Shown here piece by piece: positions 18,331 through 27,130 of a stretch of DNA of 64,000 nt. Origin of the DNA: Hyphomonadaceae bacterium. Lineage in GTDB: Bacteria > Pseudomonadota > Alphaproteobacteria > Caulobacterales > Hyphomonadaceae. Every line of letters starts with the position of its first letter. The stretch's first letter is position 1. Made by a program: the position numbers and the translations under genes. A model generated the notes under the pieces. That model was not told the origin of the DNA. It made no database searches and saw only the letters and a list, made by a program, of their open reading frames with translations. Where the stretch lies: NCBI GenBank assembly GCA_024743315.1, contig JANSWU010000001.1, positions 620,001 through 684,000 on the forward strand. The letters are read 5' to 3'.

Positions 18331-18855
18331 TCACGGTTTCGGGCGGGGCAGGAGATCGCGCACTTCGAAATAGCCCGGCGCATTGGCCTCGCTGGTATCG
18401 AGCGGGCGGGCCGGGTCACGCTTGGCCTGGCGGTCATAAAGAACGGTGCCAACCGCCATGCTGAGATTGAGGCAGTGGGTGCTCGGAATGGCCACAAATC
18501 GATGGCATTGGCCGAGCACGCTTGAGCCAATGCTGCCATCCTCAGGTCCGAACACGTAGAGCGCGTTTTCCGGATGCTCGAACACTGGCAAGGCCTCGCT
18601 GTTCGGGCGGATTTCAACCGCGACCGGGGTGAGCTCCGGCAATTTGTCGAACGGACGTTCGATATGTTGCAGTTTGACCGAGCGATAACCGCGCAAGCGT
18701 TCCTCGCGGGGCAAACGCTTCAATTCTTTCATCGCCGCGGTCATGCGGTCGCCAGTGAAATATAGATGATTAACGCCATAGGCGGCGCAGGCGCGCACGG
18801 ACTGGCCGACATTGTGCGGATATTTCGGATCGATGAGGAGGATGGCGGCAGACAT
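18331..18855 (-). CDS. SPOUT (TrmH/SpoU) family RNA methyltransferase
   Basis: 174 residues forming a single SpoU-type trefoil-knot domain with motif 1 KYPHNVGQSVRACAAYG, motif 2 ALYVFGPEDGSI and motif 3 FVAIPSTHCLNLSMAVGTVLYD. Such proteins 2'-O-methylate tRNA or rRNA riboses. The target nucleotide cannot be told from sequence; TrmL- or TrmJ-like activity is possible. The start at 18855 places the first beta strand at the usual distance. An ATG at 18882 is the alternative and would add nine residues. The gene's 3' end abuts the repeat block. Confidence 0.85.
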   Translation of the reverse strand: MSAAILLIDPKYPHNVGQSVRACAAYGVNHLYFTGDRMTAAMKELKRLPREERLRGYRSVKLQHIERPFDKLPELTPVAVEIRPNSEALPVFEHPENALYVFGPEDGSIGSSVLGQCHRFVAIPSTHCLNLSMAVGTVLYDRQAKRDPARPLDTSEANAPGYFEVRDLLPRPKP

Positions 18856-18921
18856 GTTAGGCTCTGTGCCACACTTCCGCATGGATGGGCAGAGGCGTGT
18901 GGGACTGTGACCCAGCCCTGG

Positions 18922-19341
18922 CTAATTTTCGGGCCACAAGACTTCCGGATTTTTCATCGTCTTGATCTCAAGCACATTATTGTTTGGATCGGCGATGAAA
19001 AAGGTTTCCTGTTCATACTTATCGCCTTTGAAGCGGCGATAGGGATCATCGATATAAGTCAGGCCTGCGGCGGCGATGCGGTCTTTGACTGCGTCGAAGT
19101 CTTCCTGGGTCAGGTGGATACCGAAGTGCGGAACGAGCACGGCGCCCATATCGACATCATGACGCACCGTGGGAAGTTGCTCTTCGCTTTGGTGCAGGGT
19201 CAGCTCATTGCCCCAGAAATTGACATCCTGCCAGCGCCCCGGCTCGCAATTGCCGAGCTTGCAGCCGAGCACATCGGTGTAAAACTTCAGCGTATTTTCG
19301 AGATCTCCAGCTGGAATCGCGAGGTGCAGAATCGCAGACAT
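18922..19341 (-). CDS. VOC superfamily (glyoxalase/dioxygenase-like) protein
   Basis: 139 residues with two beta-alpha-beta-beta-beta modules of the vicinal oxygen chelate fold. Likely metal ligands are His6 (LHLAIP), a histidine in the VPHFGIHL stretch and a glutamate in NNVLEIK near the end. The closing DPNNNVLEIK motif is typical of glyoxalase/bleomycin-resistance relatives. The substrate is unknown. A perfect-armed palindrome lies 15 bases before the start codon (19356-19375), so expression is probably under a dedicated repressor or activator. Confidence 0.85.
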   Translation of the reverse strand: MSAILHLAIPAGDLENTLKFYTDVLGCKLGNCEPGRWQDVNFWGNELTLHQSEEQLPTVRHDVDMGAVLVPHFGIHLTQEDFDAVKDRIAAAGLTYIDDPYRRFKGDKYEQETFFIADPNNNVLEIKTMKNPEVLWPEN

Positions 19342-19355
19342 GGCGATGTCCCCTT

Positions 19356-19375
19356 TTAGTTACGTTTGCAACTAA
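19356..19375 (-). promoter_or_regulatory. Operator-like inverted repeat upstream of the VOC gene
   Basis: TTAGTT (19356-19361) and AACTAA (19370-19375) are perfect six-base arms with eight bases between them. The centre GTTACGTTTGCAAC is itself partly symmetric. It ends 15 bases upstream of the VOC ATG, where a repressor would cover the promoter or ribosome site. The shape recalls MarR/HxlR-type operators; no such gene lies alongside, so the regulator is unknown. Confidence 0.55.
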
Positions 19376-19412
19376 ATAGCGGGTTTTGGGGGTGGAAGGG
19401 AAGCGGAAATGC

Positions 19413-20501
19413 TCAGACCAGTGCCAATTTGTAATTCCTGCGGGTCAAGCGCGGATCGATGCGCAACGCAGAAATCGCCTCAGCGTCGATGGCTTTCAGA
19501 AACGCATTGGCGCGTTTGCGATCCGATGGCAGCATGATTTGATAGGCGTCGAGGGCATCCTGCAAACGCAGGAGCGGGAAAGTTCGGGCCGCGATCATCC
19601 CCTCCTTGCCGCCTGTCGTGAACGGCACCATGCCAACCCCGCGCGGCACGTCGGATTTCGCCTCGGCGGTCTCCGCCCATTCCTTGAACCGCTCCAGCGT
19701 GGCGAGCAATACCGGCAGGCATTCCCCGAGTTGGGCTTTAAGAATTGGCAGCAAGCTCGCTGGAATATCATCATGCGGAACCAATTCACCCGCTTTGCCG
19801 TGGCCTTCGATGACGCGTTCGACATAGTCGGCGACCTTCGGCGCCGTGCGTTTCATATGTTTGCCGGTGAAGCGGTCGCGATATTGATGCGCATAAAGCG
19901 GCCCGATCAGGGCGAAGTCGGCATAGCTGGCTCGCGTACCGAGCAGATATGGTAGCTTGTCCAAATGCGCAGAAAAATCGGCTAGGAATTGCTCATAGGC
20001 TTTTTCCACGCCGGGTGCGGTTTCCGGCGTAATCCCGAGCATCGGCACGAATCCTTTAAAGCGCTGGCCCACGGCCTTGCCCGCTTCATACTGTTCTTCC
20101 GGTGTGCCGTCTGGCGCGGCATTCTTGCCAAACTCGCCATAGATCCAGTCTTCATTGTGATTCCAGCGATAATGCATGGCAGGCAGCGTCATCCATTCAT
20201 CGGCAATCAATTGGATCAAATAGGTGACCAATGCCTGCAGCGGCGTCTGCGGCAAGGCCTTGGGCGTGCCGGTCCGGCTTTCAAAATACGAGATGATGTC
20301 GGCCGTGTCCTGGACATATTTGCCATCGGTGGTCTTCAAAACGGGGATCACGGGCCAACCAATATGCGGCATGATTTCAGTCTTCATCATCGCCGGGGAC
20401 GGGGCAATCTCGGTGAACTCGATACCCTTCCAGCGCAAATAAGCACGCGCCTTTCCTGAAAAATAGCTCATCTCGCTGCCGAAAAGCGTGTGGCCAGTCA
20501 T
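19413..20501 (-). CDS. Glutathione S-transferase family protein
   Basis: 362 residues, longer than a standard GST of about 200-230. The N-terminal thioredoxin-like domain is present (LFGSEMSYFSGKARAYLRWKGIEF, then IPVLKTTDGKYVQDTADIISYFE, the glutathione-binding cis-Pro and Gln/Asp-Thr/Ser region). The helical C-terminal domain has the conserved SYADFALIGPLYAH motif. An extra 110 or so residues at the end have no clear domain. The second residue block has no CPYC, so the catalytic residue is probably Ser. Role may be detoxification; the substrate is unknown. Confidence 0.85.
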   Translation of the reverse strand: MTGHTLFGSEMSYFSGKARAYLRWKGIEFTEIAPSPAMMKTEIMPHIGWPVIPVLKTTDGKYVQDTADIISYFESRTGTPKALPQTPLQALVTYLIQLIADEWMTLPAMHYRWNHNEDWIYGEFGKNAAPDGTPEEQYEAGKAVGQRFKGFVPMLGITPETAPGVEKAYEQFLADFSAHLDKLPYLLGTRASYADFALIGPLYAHQYRDRFTGKHMKRTAPKVADYVERVIEGHGKAGELVPHDDIPASLLPILKAQLGECLPVLLATLERFKEWAETAEAKSDVPRGVGMVPFTTGGKEGMIAARTFPLLRLQDALDAYQIMLPSDRKRANAFLKAIDAEAISALRIDPRLTRRNYKLALV

Positions 20502-20729
20502 CCGCTCTCTCCTCCTATCCCTGACCGTCCACCTTAAACCTGTAATAAAACAAGGCCAGTGACAAAGAAGTTTACCAAAATCGAGGATTCTTTAACCCAA
20601 TCGCGGCAATCCCCGAACATTGCAGATAAGACGGCAGATTTGTCACGTTTCCGCCCGATTCTCCGCAGATAGAAGCACGAGCTATTACAAGGCGGCGTGG
20701 CCGCTCTTCAGAAGGATGGGAATACGCTT

Positions 20730-21434
20730 ATGGAATCACAAGCGCTGGCCGAGGTTCACTCACCTGGGGCCTTTTCCATGGTTGAATTACTCCTCGCGGC
20801 AGACCCCGTGGTCAAACTGGTGCTCGTCGCTTTGGTGATTGCCAGTATTTGGTCGTGGGCGGTCGTTGTTGAGAAGTATTTCGCCATTGGCGGAGCCCGC
20901 AAAAAAGCCAACGAGTTTGAAGAGGCGTTCTGGAATGGCCGCGCGGACGATTATGAAATGCGTCCAGGGCAAACACCTGATAATGCCGGGGCGCGCCTAT
21001 TTGCGTCGATCTCGCGTGAATGGCGTGATGCCCGCAGCATTTCGCCATCTGAACATGGCGCGCTCGTGTCGCGTGCCGAACGGTCCTTGCGGGCCACCGT
21101 GGATCGCGAAGTTGGCAAGATTTCCAACGGCATTGGGGCATTGGCTACGATCGGCTCGGCGTCGCCCTTTATCGGTCTGTTCGGCACCGTCTGGGGCATC
21201 ATGAATGCCTTCCTGAATATCAGTGCCCAGGAAGATACCAGTCTGGCTGTGGTGGGCGGGCCGATCGCAGAGGCGCTATTTGCCACCGGCCTCGGCCTGA
21301 TCGCCGCGATCCCGGCGGTGATTTTCTACAATAAGTTCTCTGGCGACCTGAACCGTTATGCGGACAAGCTGGATGCGTTCAGCCAGGACCTCCTCGTGCG
21401 CCTGTCGCGCCGGGCCAGCGATGGGCCAGTCTGA
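20730..21434 (+). CDS. tolQ: Tol-Pal system proton channel subunit TolQ
   Basis: TolQ forms the inner-membrane stator with TolR and uses proton flow to drive TolA. 234 residues, with three membrane helices (about 20-45, 135-160 and 170-200) and the conserved IGSASPFIGLFGTVWGIMNAF and GLGLIAAIPAVIFYNKF motifs of the MotA/TolQ/ExbB family. ATG at 20730 has AAGGATGG upstream; a GTG at 20697 is possible but less likely. First gene of tolQRAB-pal-cpoB-tilS. The start of tolR overlaps its stop by one base. Confidence 0.95.
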   Translation: MESQALAEVHSPGAFSMVELLLAADPVVKLVLVALVIASIWSWAVVVEKYFAIGGARKKANEFEEAFWNGRADDYEMRPGQTPDNAGARLFASISREWRDARSISPSEHGALVSRAERSLRATVDREVGKISNGIGALATIGSASPFIGLFGTVWGIMNAFLNISAQEDTSLAVVGGPIAEALFATGLGLIAAIPAVIFYNKFSGDLNRYADKLDAFSQDLLVRLSRRASDGPV

Positions 21435-21880
21435 TGGGCGTGCAGCTAGGTTCCACCAACGCACGGCGCGGCCGCCGGTCGTTTAATGCCGAGATCAATG
21501 TCACGCCCTTTGTCGACGTGGTCCTGGTCTTGTTGATTGTGTTCATGATTACGGCCACGGCGCTGCAGCGCGGCGTTGAAGTCAATTTGCCAAAAGCCGC
21601 GACCGGCAGCCTGTCAGTGCCAAAGACCACGCCGCTTCTGGTCACCGTGACTGAGGACGCCAAAGTCTTCATTTCCGAGACTGAAATTGAGGTCGGAGAG
21701 CTCACTGCAAAACTCCTGGCGATTGCTGAAGAGGGCTATGAAGAGCGCATCTTCCTGCAAGGTGACACCAATGCGGCTTATGGTGAGGTGCTGTCTGTCA
21801 TGACGCAGATGAAGAATGCCGGCTTCACTAATATTGCCCTGGTTACAGATCCCAAGACCCGTCCGGAGCAAGGCAACTAA
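21434..21880 (+). CDS. tolR: Tol-Pal system protein TolR
   Basis: 148 residues: a short cytosolic start, one membrane helix (about 20-42) containing the key Asp in NVTPFVDVVLVLLIVFMITA, and a periplasmic TolR/ExbD domain ending in MKNAGFTNIALVTDP. That Asp is the proton-pathway residue of the family. The frame opens at TGATG, one base shared with tolQ, so the two are translationally coupled. Confidence 0.96.
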   Translation: MGVQLGSTNARRGRRSFNAEINVTPFVDVVLVLLIVFMITATALQRGVEVNLPKAATGSLSVPKTTPLLVTVTEDAKVFISETEIEVGELTAKLLAIAEEGYEERIFLQGDTNAAYGEVLSVMTQMKNAGFTNIALVTDPKTRPEQGN

Positions 21881-21883
21881 TCG

Positions 21884-22786
21884 ATGATCCGCGGTCTGCC
21901 AGCCTCCATTATTGCCCATGCGGCGGTCTTTGGCGCGTCATATCTGACTTTCCCCTATTGGGGCGTGTCGAGCCGCGCGATGATCGATATTGAGGTCGTG
22001 GACGTAGAATTCGCGGAAATTGGCGAAATCACTAATATTGCGCCTTTGATCGAGCGCGAGCCAGAGGAAGAAGAAGCGGCGCCGATTGAAGAGCCGGAAA
22101 TCGTCCCGGAAGAACCGGTAGACGAGGAATTGCCAGAGGCCGAACAAGACGTCACCAATGAGGATTCGGCGCCGGCGGAAGAGGATCCGGAAGACGTGTT
22201 GCCGGATTTTGAGCCGCCAGAAGAACCTGAAGACGAGCCCGAGCCAGAGCCGGAGCCTGAACGCGAACCCGAAACTCAGCCAACCCCGCCACGTGATCCC
22301 CTCGCTGATTTTCTCAATCAGAGTGAATCGACCTTCAAGAGCGAGATCGAAACGCGCAAGGAGCGCCCGGAGCCGCGGCCCTTACCGCCGGAAGAGCAGC
22401 CCAAGTCTGCTTTGGAAGACGCGCCGATCCCGGCCGAGACCCGCAATCGCCGTGGTGCAGGTGAGCGCAATGGCAATACGGCGCGGCTTGAGGCGCTCGT
22501 GGTCTCTCGGATCCGCAATGAGTGCTGGGCCGGTGTCGATGATCTGCCCAATCCGGAACGCTACAATGTCCAGATGAAAGTGCTGCTGAACGAGAATGGC
22601 ACGATTGCGGATCTGTCGCTCGTCAATCCAACACGGCGTCCAATTGGCGCGTCTTATATGGGCACCGCCGTCGATCGGGCATTGACTGCGGTGAGGAAAT
22701 GCGAACCGTTCCGCCTGCCGCGGGATGATTATGAGTTATGGAAAGAAATAAATGTCTATCTCGGCCTCGGTTATGCCGATAGGTGA
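21884..22786 (+). CDS. tolA: TolA-like protein with an acidic Pro/Glu linker
   Basis: TolA spans the periplasm and links TolQR to TolB/Pal. 300 residues: an N-terminal membrane anchor (about 5-22), a long linker dominated by Glu, Pro and Asp (about 45-150), a charged segment, and a TonB/TolA C-terminal domain (about 195-300) with paired cysteines in RNECWAG and RKCEPF. Enterobacterial TolA has a Lys/Ala-rich helical rod, so this acidic proline-rich linker is a different build and likely extended. The position between tolR and tolB supports the call. The 3' end overlaps the 5' region of the long tolB frame but not its chosen start. Confidence 0.85.
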   Translation: MIRGLPASIIAHAAVFGASYLTFPYWGVSSRAMIDIEVVDVEFAEIGEITNIAPLIEREPEEEEAAPIEEPEIVPEEPVDEELPEAEQDVTNEDSAPAEEDPEDVLPDFEPPEEPEDEPEPEPEPEREPETQPTPPRDPLADFLNQSESTFKSEIETRKERPEPRPLPPEEQPKSALEDAPIPAETRNRRGAGERNGNTARLEALVVSRIRNECWAGVDDLPNPERYNVQMKVLLNENGTIADLSLVNPTRRPIGASYMGTAVDRALTAVRKCEPFRLPRDDYELWKEINVYLGLGYADR

Positions 22787-22808
22787 TTTTGCGACCAGGA
22801 GTTTTGCA

Positions 22809-24182
22809 ATGTTGAGAAAACTGATTTGTGCGGCCTTTGTCGGGCTCTTGGGCACGTGGTCAATGGCCATAGCGCAATTGGAAGTCGTGGTGGATCGCGC
22901 CGATCTGAAGCCCGTGCCGATCGCAATCCCAAACTTTGAAGCTATCGGCGTCGACCCAGCGATCGCGCAGCAAATCAGTGACGTGGTGCGCTCTGACCTG
23001 GAATCGACCGGCCTGTTCACAGTCACGCCGGAAGACGCGTTCATTCAGACCGATCTCAATATTGAAGTCGCGCCGCGCTTTGCTGACTGGAAAATCATCC
23101 AGACCGATGCCCTGGTGGTTGGCACGGTCGAGCAGATCACGCGGGATGGCAATGAGCTCATTCGCGGCTCGGTCCGGATGTGGGATGTGTATGGCGAAGA
23201 ATTGATGCGCTTCGAAGACTCCAATGGTCGCCAGGTCTCGGGCCGCCGGTTTACCACCACGCCGGAAGATATTCGCCGCATCGCGCACAAGATCGCAGAC
23301 GCGATCTATAGCCGCCTGACAGGCGAAGACGGCTATTTCGATACCCGCATCGTCTACATTGCGGAAACCGGACCAAAAAACGCCCGCATCAAACGCCTCG
23401 CTATCATGGATGCTGACGGTGCCAATGTGAAATACCTGACCAGCGGCGCCTTCACTGTGCTGACGCCGCGCTTCTCTCCGGAAGCGCAGCAGATCACCTA
23501 TATGTCCTATGAGGGCGGCATTCCACGCGTCTATCTGTATGATCTACGCCGTGCCCGCCAGGAAGTGCTCGGCAATTTCCGCAATATGACATTTGCGCCG
23601 CGTTTCTCGCGAGATGGCAATTCGGTGCTGCTGACTCAGGCCACAAACGGCAATTCTGATATTTACATCATGGACCTGCAGACGCGCCAGAGCCGCCGGA
23701 TGACGGACCATCCAGCGATTGATACGTCGCCGTCCATGTCGCCCGATGGACGTCAGATCGTCTTCAATTCTGACCGGGGTGGCAGCCCGCAGCTCTATAT
23801 TATGAACACGGATGGCACCCCGCGCACTTGCCCGTCGGGCGGCCGCGATATTGCCTGCCGCATAACCTTTGGGACCGGGCGGTATTCAACCCCGGTTTGG
23901 AGCCCGCGCGGCGATCTGATCGCGTTCACCAAGCAGAGCCGGGGCCGGTTCCATATCGGCGTTATTGGCGTCGATGGCCGGGGTGAGCGACTGCTCACCG
24001 AATCATATCTCGATGAAGGTCCAGATTGGTCGCCAAATGGCCGGGTGATCACGTTCTTCCGCGAATCTGCGCCTGGCGCCTCGCCAACCTTGTGGTCGGT
24101 GGATCTGACCGGGCGCAACCTGCGTCCGCTGCCAACCCCAACAGATGCTTCAGATCCAGCCTGGTCGCCGCTGCTCGATTGA
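22809..24182 (+). CDS. tolB: Tol-Pal system beta-propeller protein TolB
   Basis: Periplasmic TolB binds Pal and the TolA C-domain. 457 residues with a signal peptide (about 1-20), an N-terminal alpha/beta domain (VVVDRADLKPVPIAIPNF and following) and a six-bladed propeller built of repeats such as PRFSPEAQQITYMSY, PRFSRDGNSVLLTQ and SMSPDGRQIVFNSDRGG. ATG at 22809 was chosen because AGGAG lies eight bases upstream and a hydrophobic signal follows; an earlier in-frame ATG (22752) lies inside tolA. Confidence 0.96.
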   Translation: MLRKLICAAFVGLLGTWSMAIAQLEVVVDRADLKPVPIAIPNFEAIGVDPAIAQQISDVVRSDLESTGLFTVTPEDAFIQTDLNIEVAPRFADWKIIQTDALVVGTVEQITRDGNELIRGSVRMWDVYGEELMRFEDSNGRQVSGRRFTTTPEDIRRIAHKIADAIYSRLTGEDGYFDTRIVYIAETGPKNARIKRLAIMDADGANVKYLTSGAFTVLTPRFSPEAQQITYMSYEGGIPRVYLYDLRRARQEVLGNFRNMTFAPRFSRDGNSVLLTQATNGNSDIYIMDLQTRQSRRMTDHPAIDTSPSMSPDGRQIVFNSDRGGSPQLYIMNTDGTPRTCPSGGRDIACRITFGTGRYSTPVWSPRGDLIAFTKQSRGRFHIGVIGVDGRGERLLTESYLDEGPDWSPNGRVITFFRESAPGASPTLWSVDLTGRNLRPLPTPTDASDPAWSPLLD

Positions 24183-24317
24183 GGCAATCGTGTCACAGGA
24201 TTCCTGACAACACAGTAATCTTCCCAAAAGCGAAAAAAATCGAGTATAGGGACACTCGAAGTTGACAAATAACCCGCCTAATGCACCTGATGTGCGCGTA
24301 AGCAAGGAGAGACCCAA

Positions 24318-24869
24318 ATGCGTAAGCTTATGATGACATCTGCGTCAATTGCCGTTTTTATCGGTGTCGCAGCGTGTTCTTCGACCCCAGAACCAGAACC
24401 GGTCATCGTAGATGAGCCGGAAGAGGTTGTGGTCATTGAAGAGCCAGAAGAAGTCGAAGTTGTAGAAGACACAATGCCTGCCGTCACCGGTCCCGTTCGT
24501 GGGTCGCTGGAGGATTTCCAGGTCAACGTGGGCGATCGCGTATATTTCGATCTGGATCAGTACCGTCTGACTACAGATGCTCAAAACATCCTGAAGCGCC
24601 AAGCTGCCTGGCTGGCCTCTTATCCAAACGTGAACATTCTGGTCGCTGGCAACTGCGATGAGCGTGGCACACGTGAATACAACCTCGCGCTCGGCGAGCG
24701 CCGCGCGTCGGTTGTGAAGAATTACCTGGTCGACCTTGGCGTCGATCCAGCTCGCATCCAGACTGTGTCTTACGGCAAAGAGCGCCCCATCGCGCTTGGT
24801 TCAAATGAAGCTTCTTGGGCTCAGAACCGTAACGGCTTTACACAGCTGATTTCGGGCGCTGTTGGCTAA
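24318..24869 (+). CDS. pal: Peptidoglycan-associated lipoprotein Pal
   Basis: Outer-membrane lipoprotein that binds peptidoglycan and TolB. 183 residues: signal peptide with lipobox VAAC (Cys20), an unusual acidic Glu/Val/Pro stretch (about 24-53), and the OmpA-like domain with VYFDLDQYRLTTDAQ and the peptidoglycan-binding ILVAGNCDERGTREYNLALGERRA. The acidic stretch after the lipid anchor mirrors the TolA linker. A 130-base gap after tolB leaves room for its own promoter; an AGGAG ribosome site is present at about 24306. Confidence 0.96.
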   Translation: MRKLMMTSASIAVFIGVAACSSTPEPEPVIVDEPEEVVVIEEPEEVEVVEDTMPAVTGPVRGSLEDFQVNVGDRVYFDLDQYRLTTDAQNILKRQAAWLASYPNVNILVAGNCDERGTREYNLALGERRASVVKNYLVDLGVDPARIQTVSYGKERPIALGSNEASWAQNRNGFTQLISGAVG

Positions 24870-24896
24870 GCCAACTGTTAAAACTGCAATAGAATC

Positions 24897-24928
24897 GGCC
24901 GGGCGTCACATTTTGGCCCCGGCCTTTT
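24897..24928 (+). terminator. Intrinsic terminator after pal
   Basis: GGCCGGG (24897-24903) pairs with CCCGGCC (24918-24924), followed by four T residues. It lies 28 bases after the pal stop and should reduce read-through into cpoB. Confidence 0.75.
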
Positions 24929-24974
24929 CATATCTCACGCACATTGCGTTACCCTAAACCGGAGCCTGTTTGAT

Positions 24975-25979
24975 ATGTTGCGTCTATCCCTGATCCCTGT
25001 GCTAACCGCTTTGGCTGTGGCCTCGATCCCCCCGGCGGACGCGCAAAGACGACAGGCGGAGATTGTTCAGGGTGTCACCAGCGGTGAATTGGCTGGGACG
25101 GTCGAAGAGCTTCGTGTCAGTAATGCAGAATTGCGCGCCCGCATGACCGGCATCGAGTCTGATAAAGCGCGGCTCAATGGCAAACTGGAAACCCTGGAAT
25201 TCCTGCTCTCTGAGAGCCGTGACCAGATTAATCGCATGCAGTCAGATGATGCCGAGATCAGTCGCCTGATCACACGGCTCGAAACGCGAATTTCAGAACA
25301 AGACGACATGATTGCCGATCTGGAATCGCAATTAGCGGCGCTTCGACCTGAACCGGCCTTCTTGTCGTCGAATACTGCCCGCGATCCCGATTTCAACGAA
25401 AGCAGCGATTTTGATGAAGGCTCCGGCGATGAATTGACGGTGACCACCGCCAATGCCTCGGGCCCAACTCGGATTGTCCGTCGCGCCGAACCGTCTGGAG
25501 CGATCGGCGATGCCATCACCCAGGTCGGCCCGGATGGTCAGCCTTTGCCTCAAGGCTCTCTTGGCACCTTGTCCGCGACGTCGCTCCCGGGGGACGCCGG
25601 ACCGCTTTTCGCAGAAGCGAAATCGCGCCTCTTGCAGTTTGATTATGCCGGGGCGGAGATTGCCTTCCGATCCTTCCTGACGGAGTTTGGCGACGATCCG
25701 CAGGCCGGTGAAGCGCAATATTGGTTGGCGGAAGTGCTCTACCAGCAAGAAATGTTTGCGGAATCAGGCGCCGCGTATACGGACATGATCCGGACTTATC
25801 CGGATGATCCACGGGCCCCGGAAGCACTGGCCAAACTGGCGCGTTCGATGCGCCTGGTCGGAGATACAGACCAGGCCTGCAATGCGCTCGATCTGTTGCC
25901 ACAGCGCTATCCGAATGCCTCGGGCGTGACGAAAAACCTGGCCGCGGGCGAACGTGTTCGCTCCGGTTGCGACAGCTAG
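24975..25979 (+). CDS. cpoB: Cell division coordinator CpoB / Tol-Pal protein YbgF
   Basis: A periplasmic protein that coordinates Tol-Pal with peptidoglycan synthesis in Escherichia coli. 334 residues: signal peptide (about 1-23, ending in ADA), a coiled-coil trimerisation region (about 40-120), a low-complexity linker, and C-terminal TPR repeats (about 215-330) with SRLLQFDYAGAEIAFRSFL and YWLAEVLYQQEMFAESGAAY. It sits at the end of the Tol cluster, as in most proteobacteria, followed six bases later by tilS. Confidence 0.92.
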   Translation: MLRLSLIPVLTALAVASIPPADAQRRQAEIVQGVTSGELAGTVEELRVSNAELRARMTGIESDKARLNGKLETLEFLLSESRDQINRMQSDDAEISRLITRLETRISEQDDMIADLESQLAALRPEPAFLSSNTARDPDFNESSDFDEGSGDELTVTTANASGPTRIVRRAEPSGAIGDAITQVGPDGQPLPQGSLGTLSATSLPGDAGPLFAEAKSRLLQFDYAGAEIAFRSFLTEFGDDPQAGEAQYWLAEVLYQQEMFAESGAAYTDMIRTYPDDPRAPEALAKLARSMRLVGDTDQACNALDLLPQRYPNASGVTKNLAAGERVRSGCDS

Positions 25980-25984
25980 GCTAA

Positions 25985-27130
25985 GTGCGCCTCGGACCAG
26001 AATTCACGGCGCTGATTGAGCGTTTTAGTCTACACACAAATGAGCCAATCGCGATCGCGGTCTCGGGCGGGAGCGACTCGCTTGCTTTGCTGCATCTCAT
26101 GCACGACTGGGCGCAAGACCACGCCCGCTGTTTGCATGTGCTGACCGTCGATCATCAAATGCGATCAGAGTCCGCGGCTGAAGCAGATACTGTGAAACGG
26201 ATCGCCACGCGGCTCGGCCACGCGCACCAAACTCTGTTGTGGGATACGCCGCGTCCGAGCCAGTCAGCCGCCCGGCTGGCACGATATGAGCGCATGAGTG
26301 TCGCCATGCAGCGCTCTGGCGCACGCTGCCTGCTCACAGGACATACGTTTGACGACGCGATCGAAACGGCTGTCTTGCGACGCAAGCGCGGTGTGCGAAC
26401 GTCCGCAATCGCTGGAGCGAGCCTGGCCTCACCGCCACCGGTTTGGCCCGAGGGGTACGGCCTGACTTTGTTGCGCCCCCTGTTACAGACCCGACGCCAG
26501 GACCTGCGCGAGATGCTGATGGCGCGACGCGAGACCTGGATTGAGGATCCGTCGAATGCGAATCCTGCCTATGAACGCGCGCGCATCAGGCGGTTTCTGG
26601 CCCGCCATCCGCGCTTAACCGAGGCGGTGTCTGCTTTCGTCGAGCAAGCCCAGCGCGATCGTGCGGCTGAACTCGTAGCGCTCGCGGCTCAGCTCACGCG
26701 CATTGTGGTGTCTCAGGACGGTCTGATCGATACGGCCGGGGCAGAGATCAGCATAGAACTCCTGAGATTGCTCGCCCGCTGTGCCAGCGGCAGCGCCGAT
26801 GATCCGCGTCACGGCGCAATTGCCCAGATGCAGTCCTCCCTACGCACGCCAGGGGCTCGTCAAACACTCGGAGGAGCCTGGTTTCAAAGAACCGCGACCG
26901 GGTTTTTGGTCGGTCGGGACCCAGGCCAAACCCGAGTCACGCGTGCCGCGATCTTCGATGGCCGCTTTAAATGCGATCCGAATGCTGGCTTGCGACCGAC
27001 GGAGGATTTGGCATTTCTCGTTCGAAACTCGGCGCCACCTGGGACGAATTGGCGTGAGATCATTTCAGAGCGACTTGCTCATATCGCGCGCTGTTACCAG
27101 ACGCCTTTGGTCAATCCGGTCCAAACATAA
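25985..27130 (+). CDS. tilS: tRNA(Ile)-lysidine synthase TilS
   Basis: TilS ligates lysine to C34 of tRNA-Ile(CAU) so it reads AUA. 381 residues, with the PP-loop ATPase signature SGGSDS at 27-32, the RCLLTGHTFDDAIET motif and the DPSNANPAYERARIRRFL segment. Only the catalytic half is clear; the C-terminal domain of the long form is reduced, as in other alphaproteobacteria. The start codon is GTG at 25985. The neighbour that usually follows, ftsH, is missing; a convergent formyltransferase overlaps its last 37 bases. Confidence 0.92.
   Translation: MRLGPEFTALIERFSLHTNEPIAIAVSGGSDSLALLHLMHDWAQDHARCLHVLTVDHQMRSESAAEADTVKRIATRLGHAHQTLLWDTPRPSQSAARLARYERMSVAMQRSGARCLLTGHTFDDAIETAVLRRKRGVRTSAIAGASLASPPPVWPEGYGLTLLRPLLQTRRQDLREMLMARRETWIEDPSNANPAYERARIRRFLARHPRLTEAVSAFVEQAQRDRAAELVALAAQLTRIVVSQDGLIDTAGAEISIELLRLLARCASGSADDPRHGAIAQMQSSLRTPGARQTLGGAWFQRTATGFLVGRDPGQTRVTRAAIFDGRFKCDPNAGLRPTEDLAFLVRNSAPPGTNWREIISERLAHIARCYQTPLVNPVQT

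Noticed and set aside
18060-18617. Open minus-strand frame across the repeat block
   Set aside because: It runs through palindromic repeats and into the SPOUT methyltransferase gene in another frame; the peptide is typical of translated repeats.
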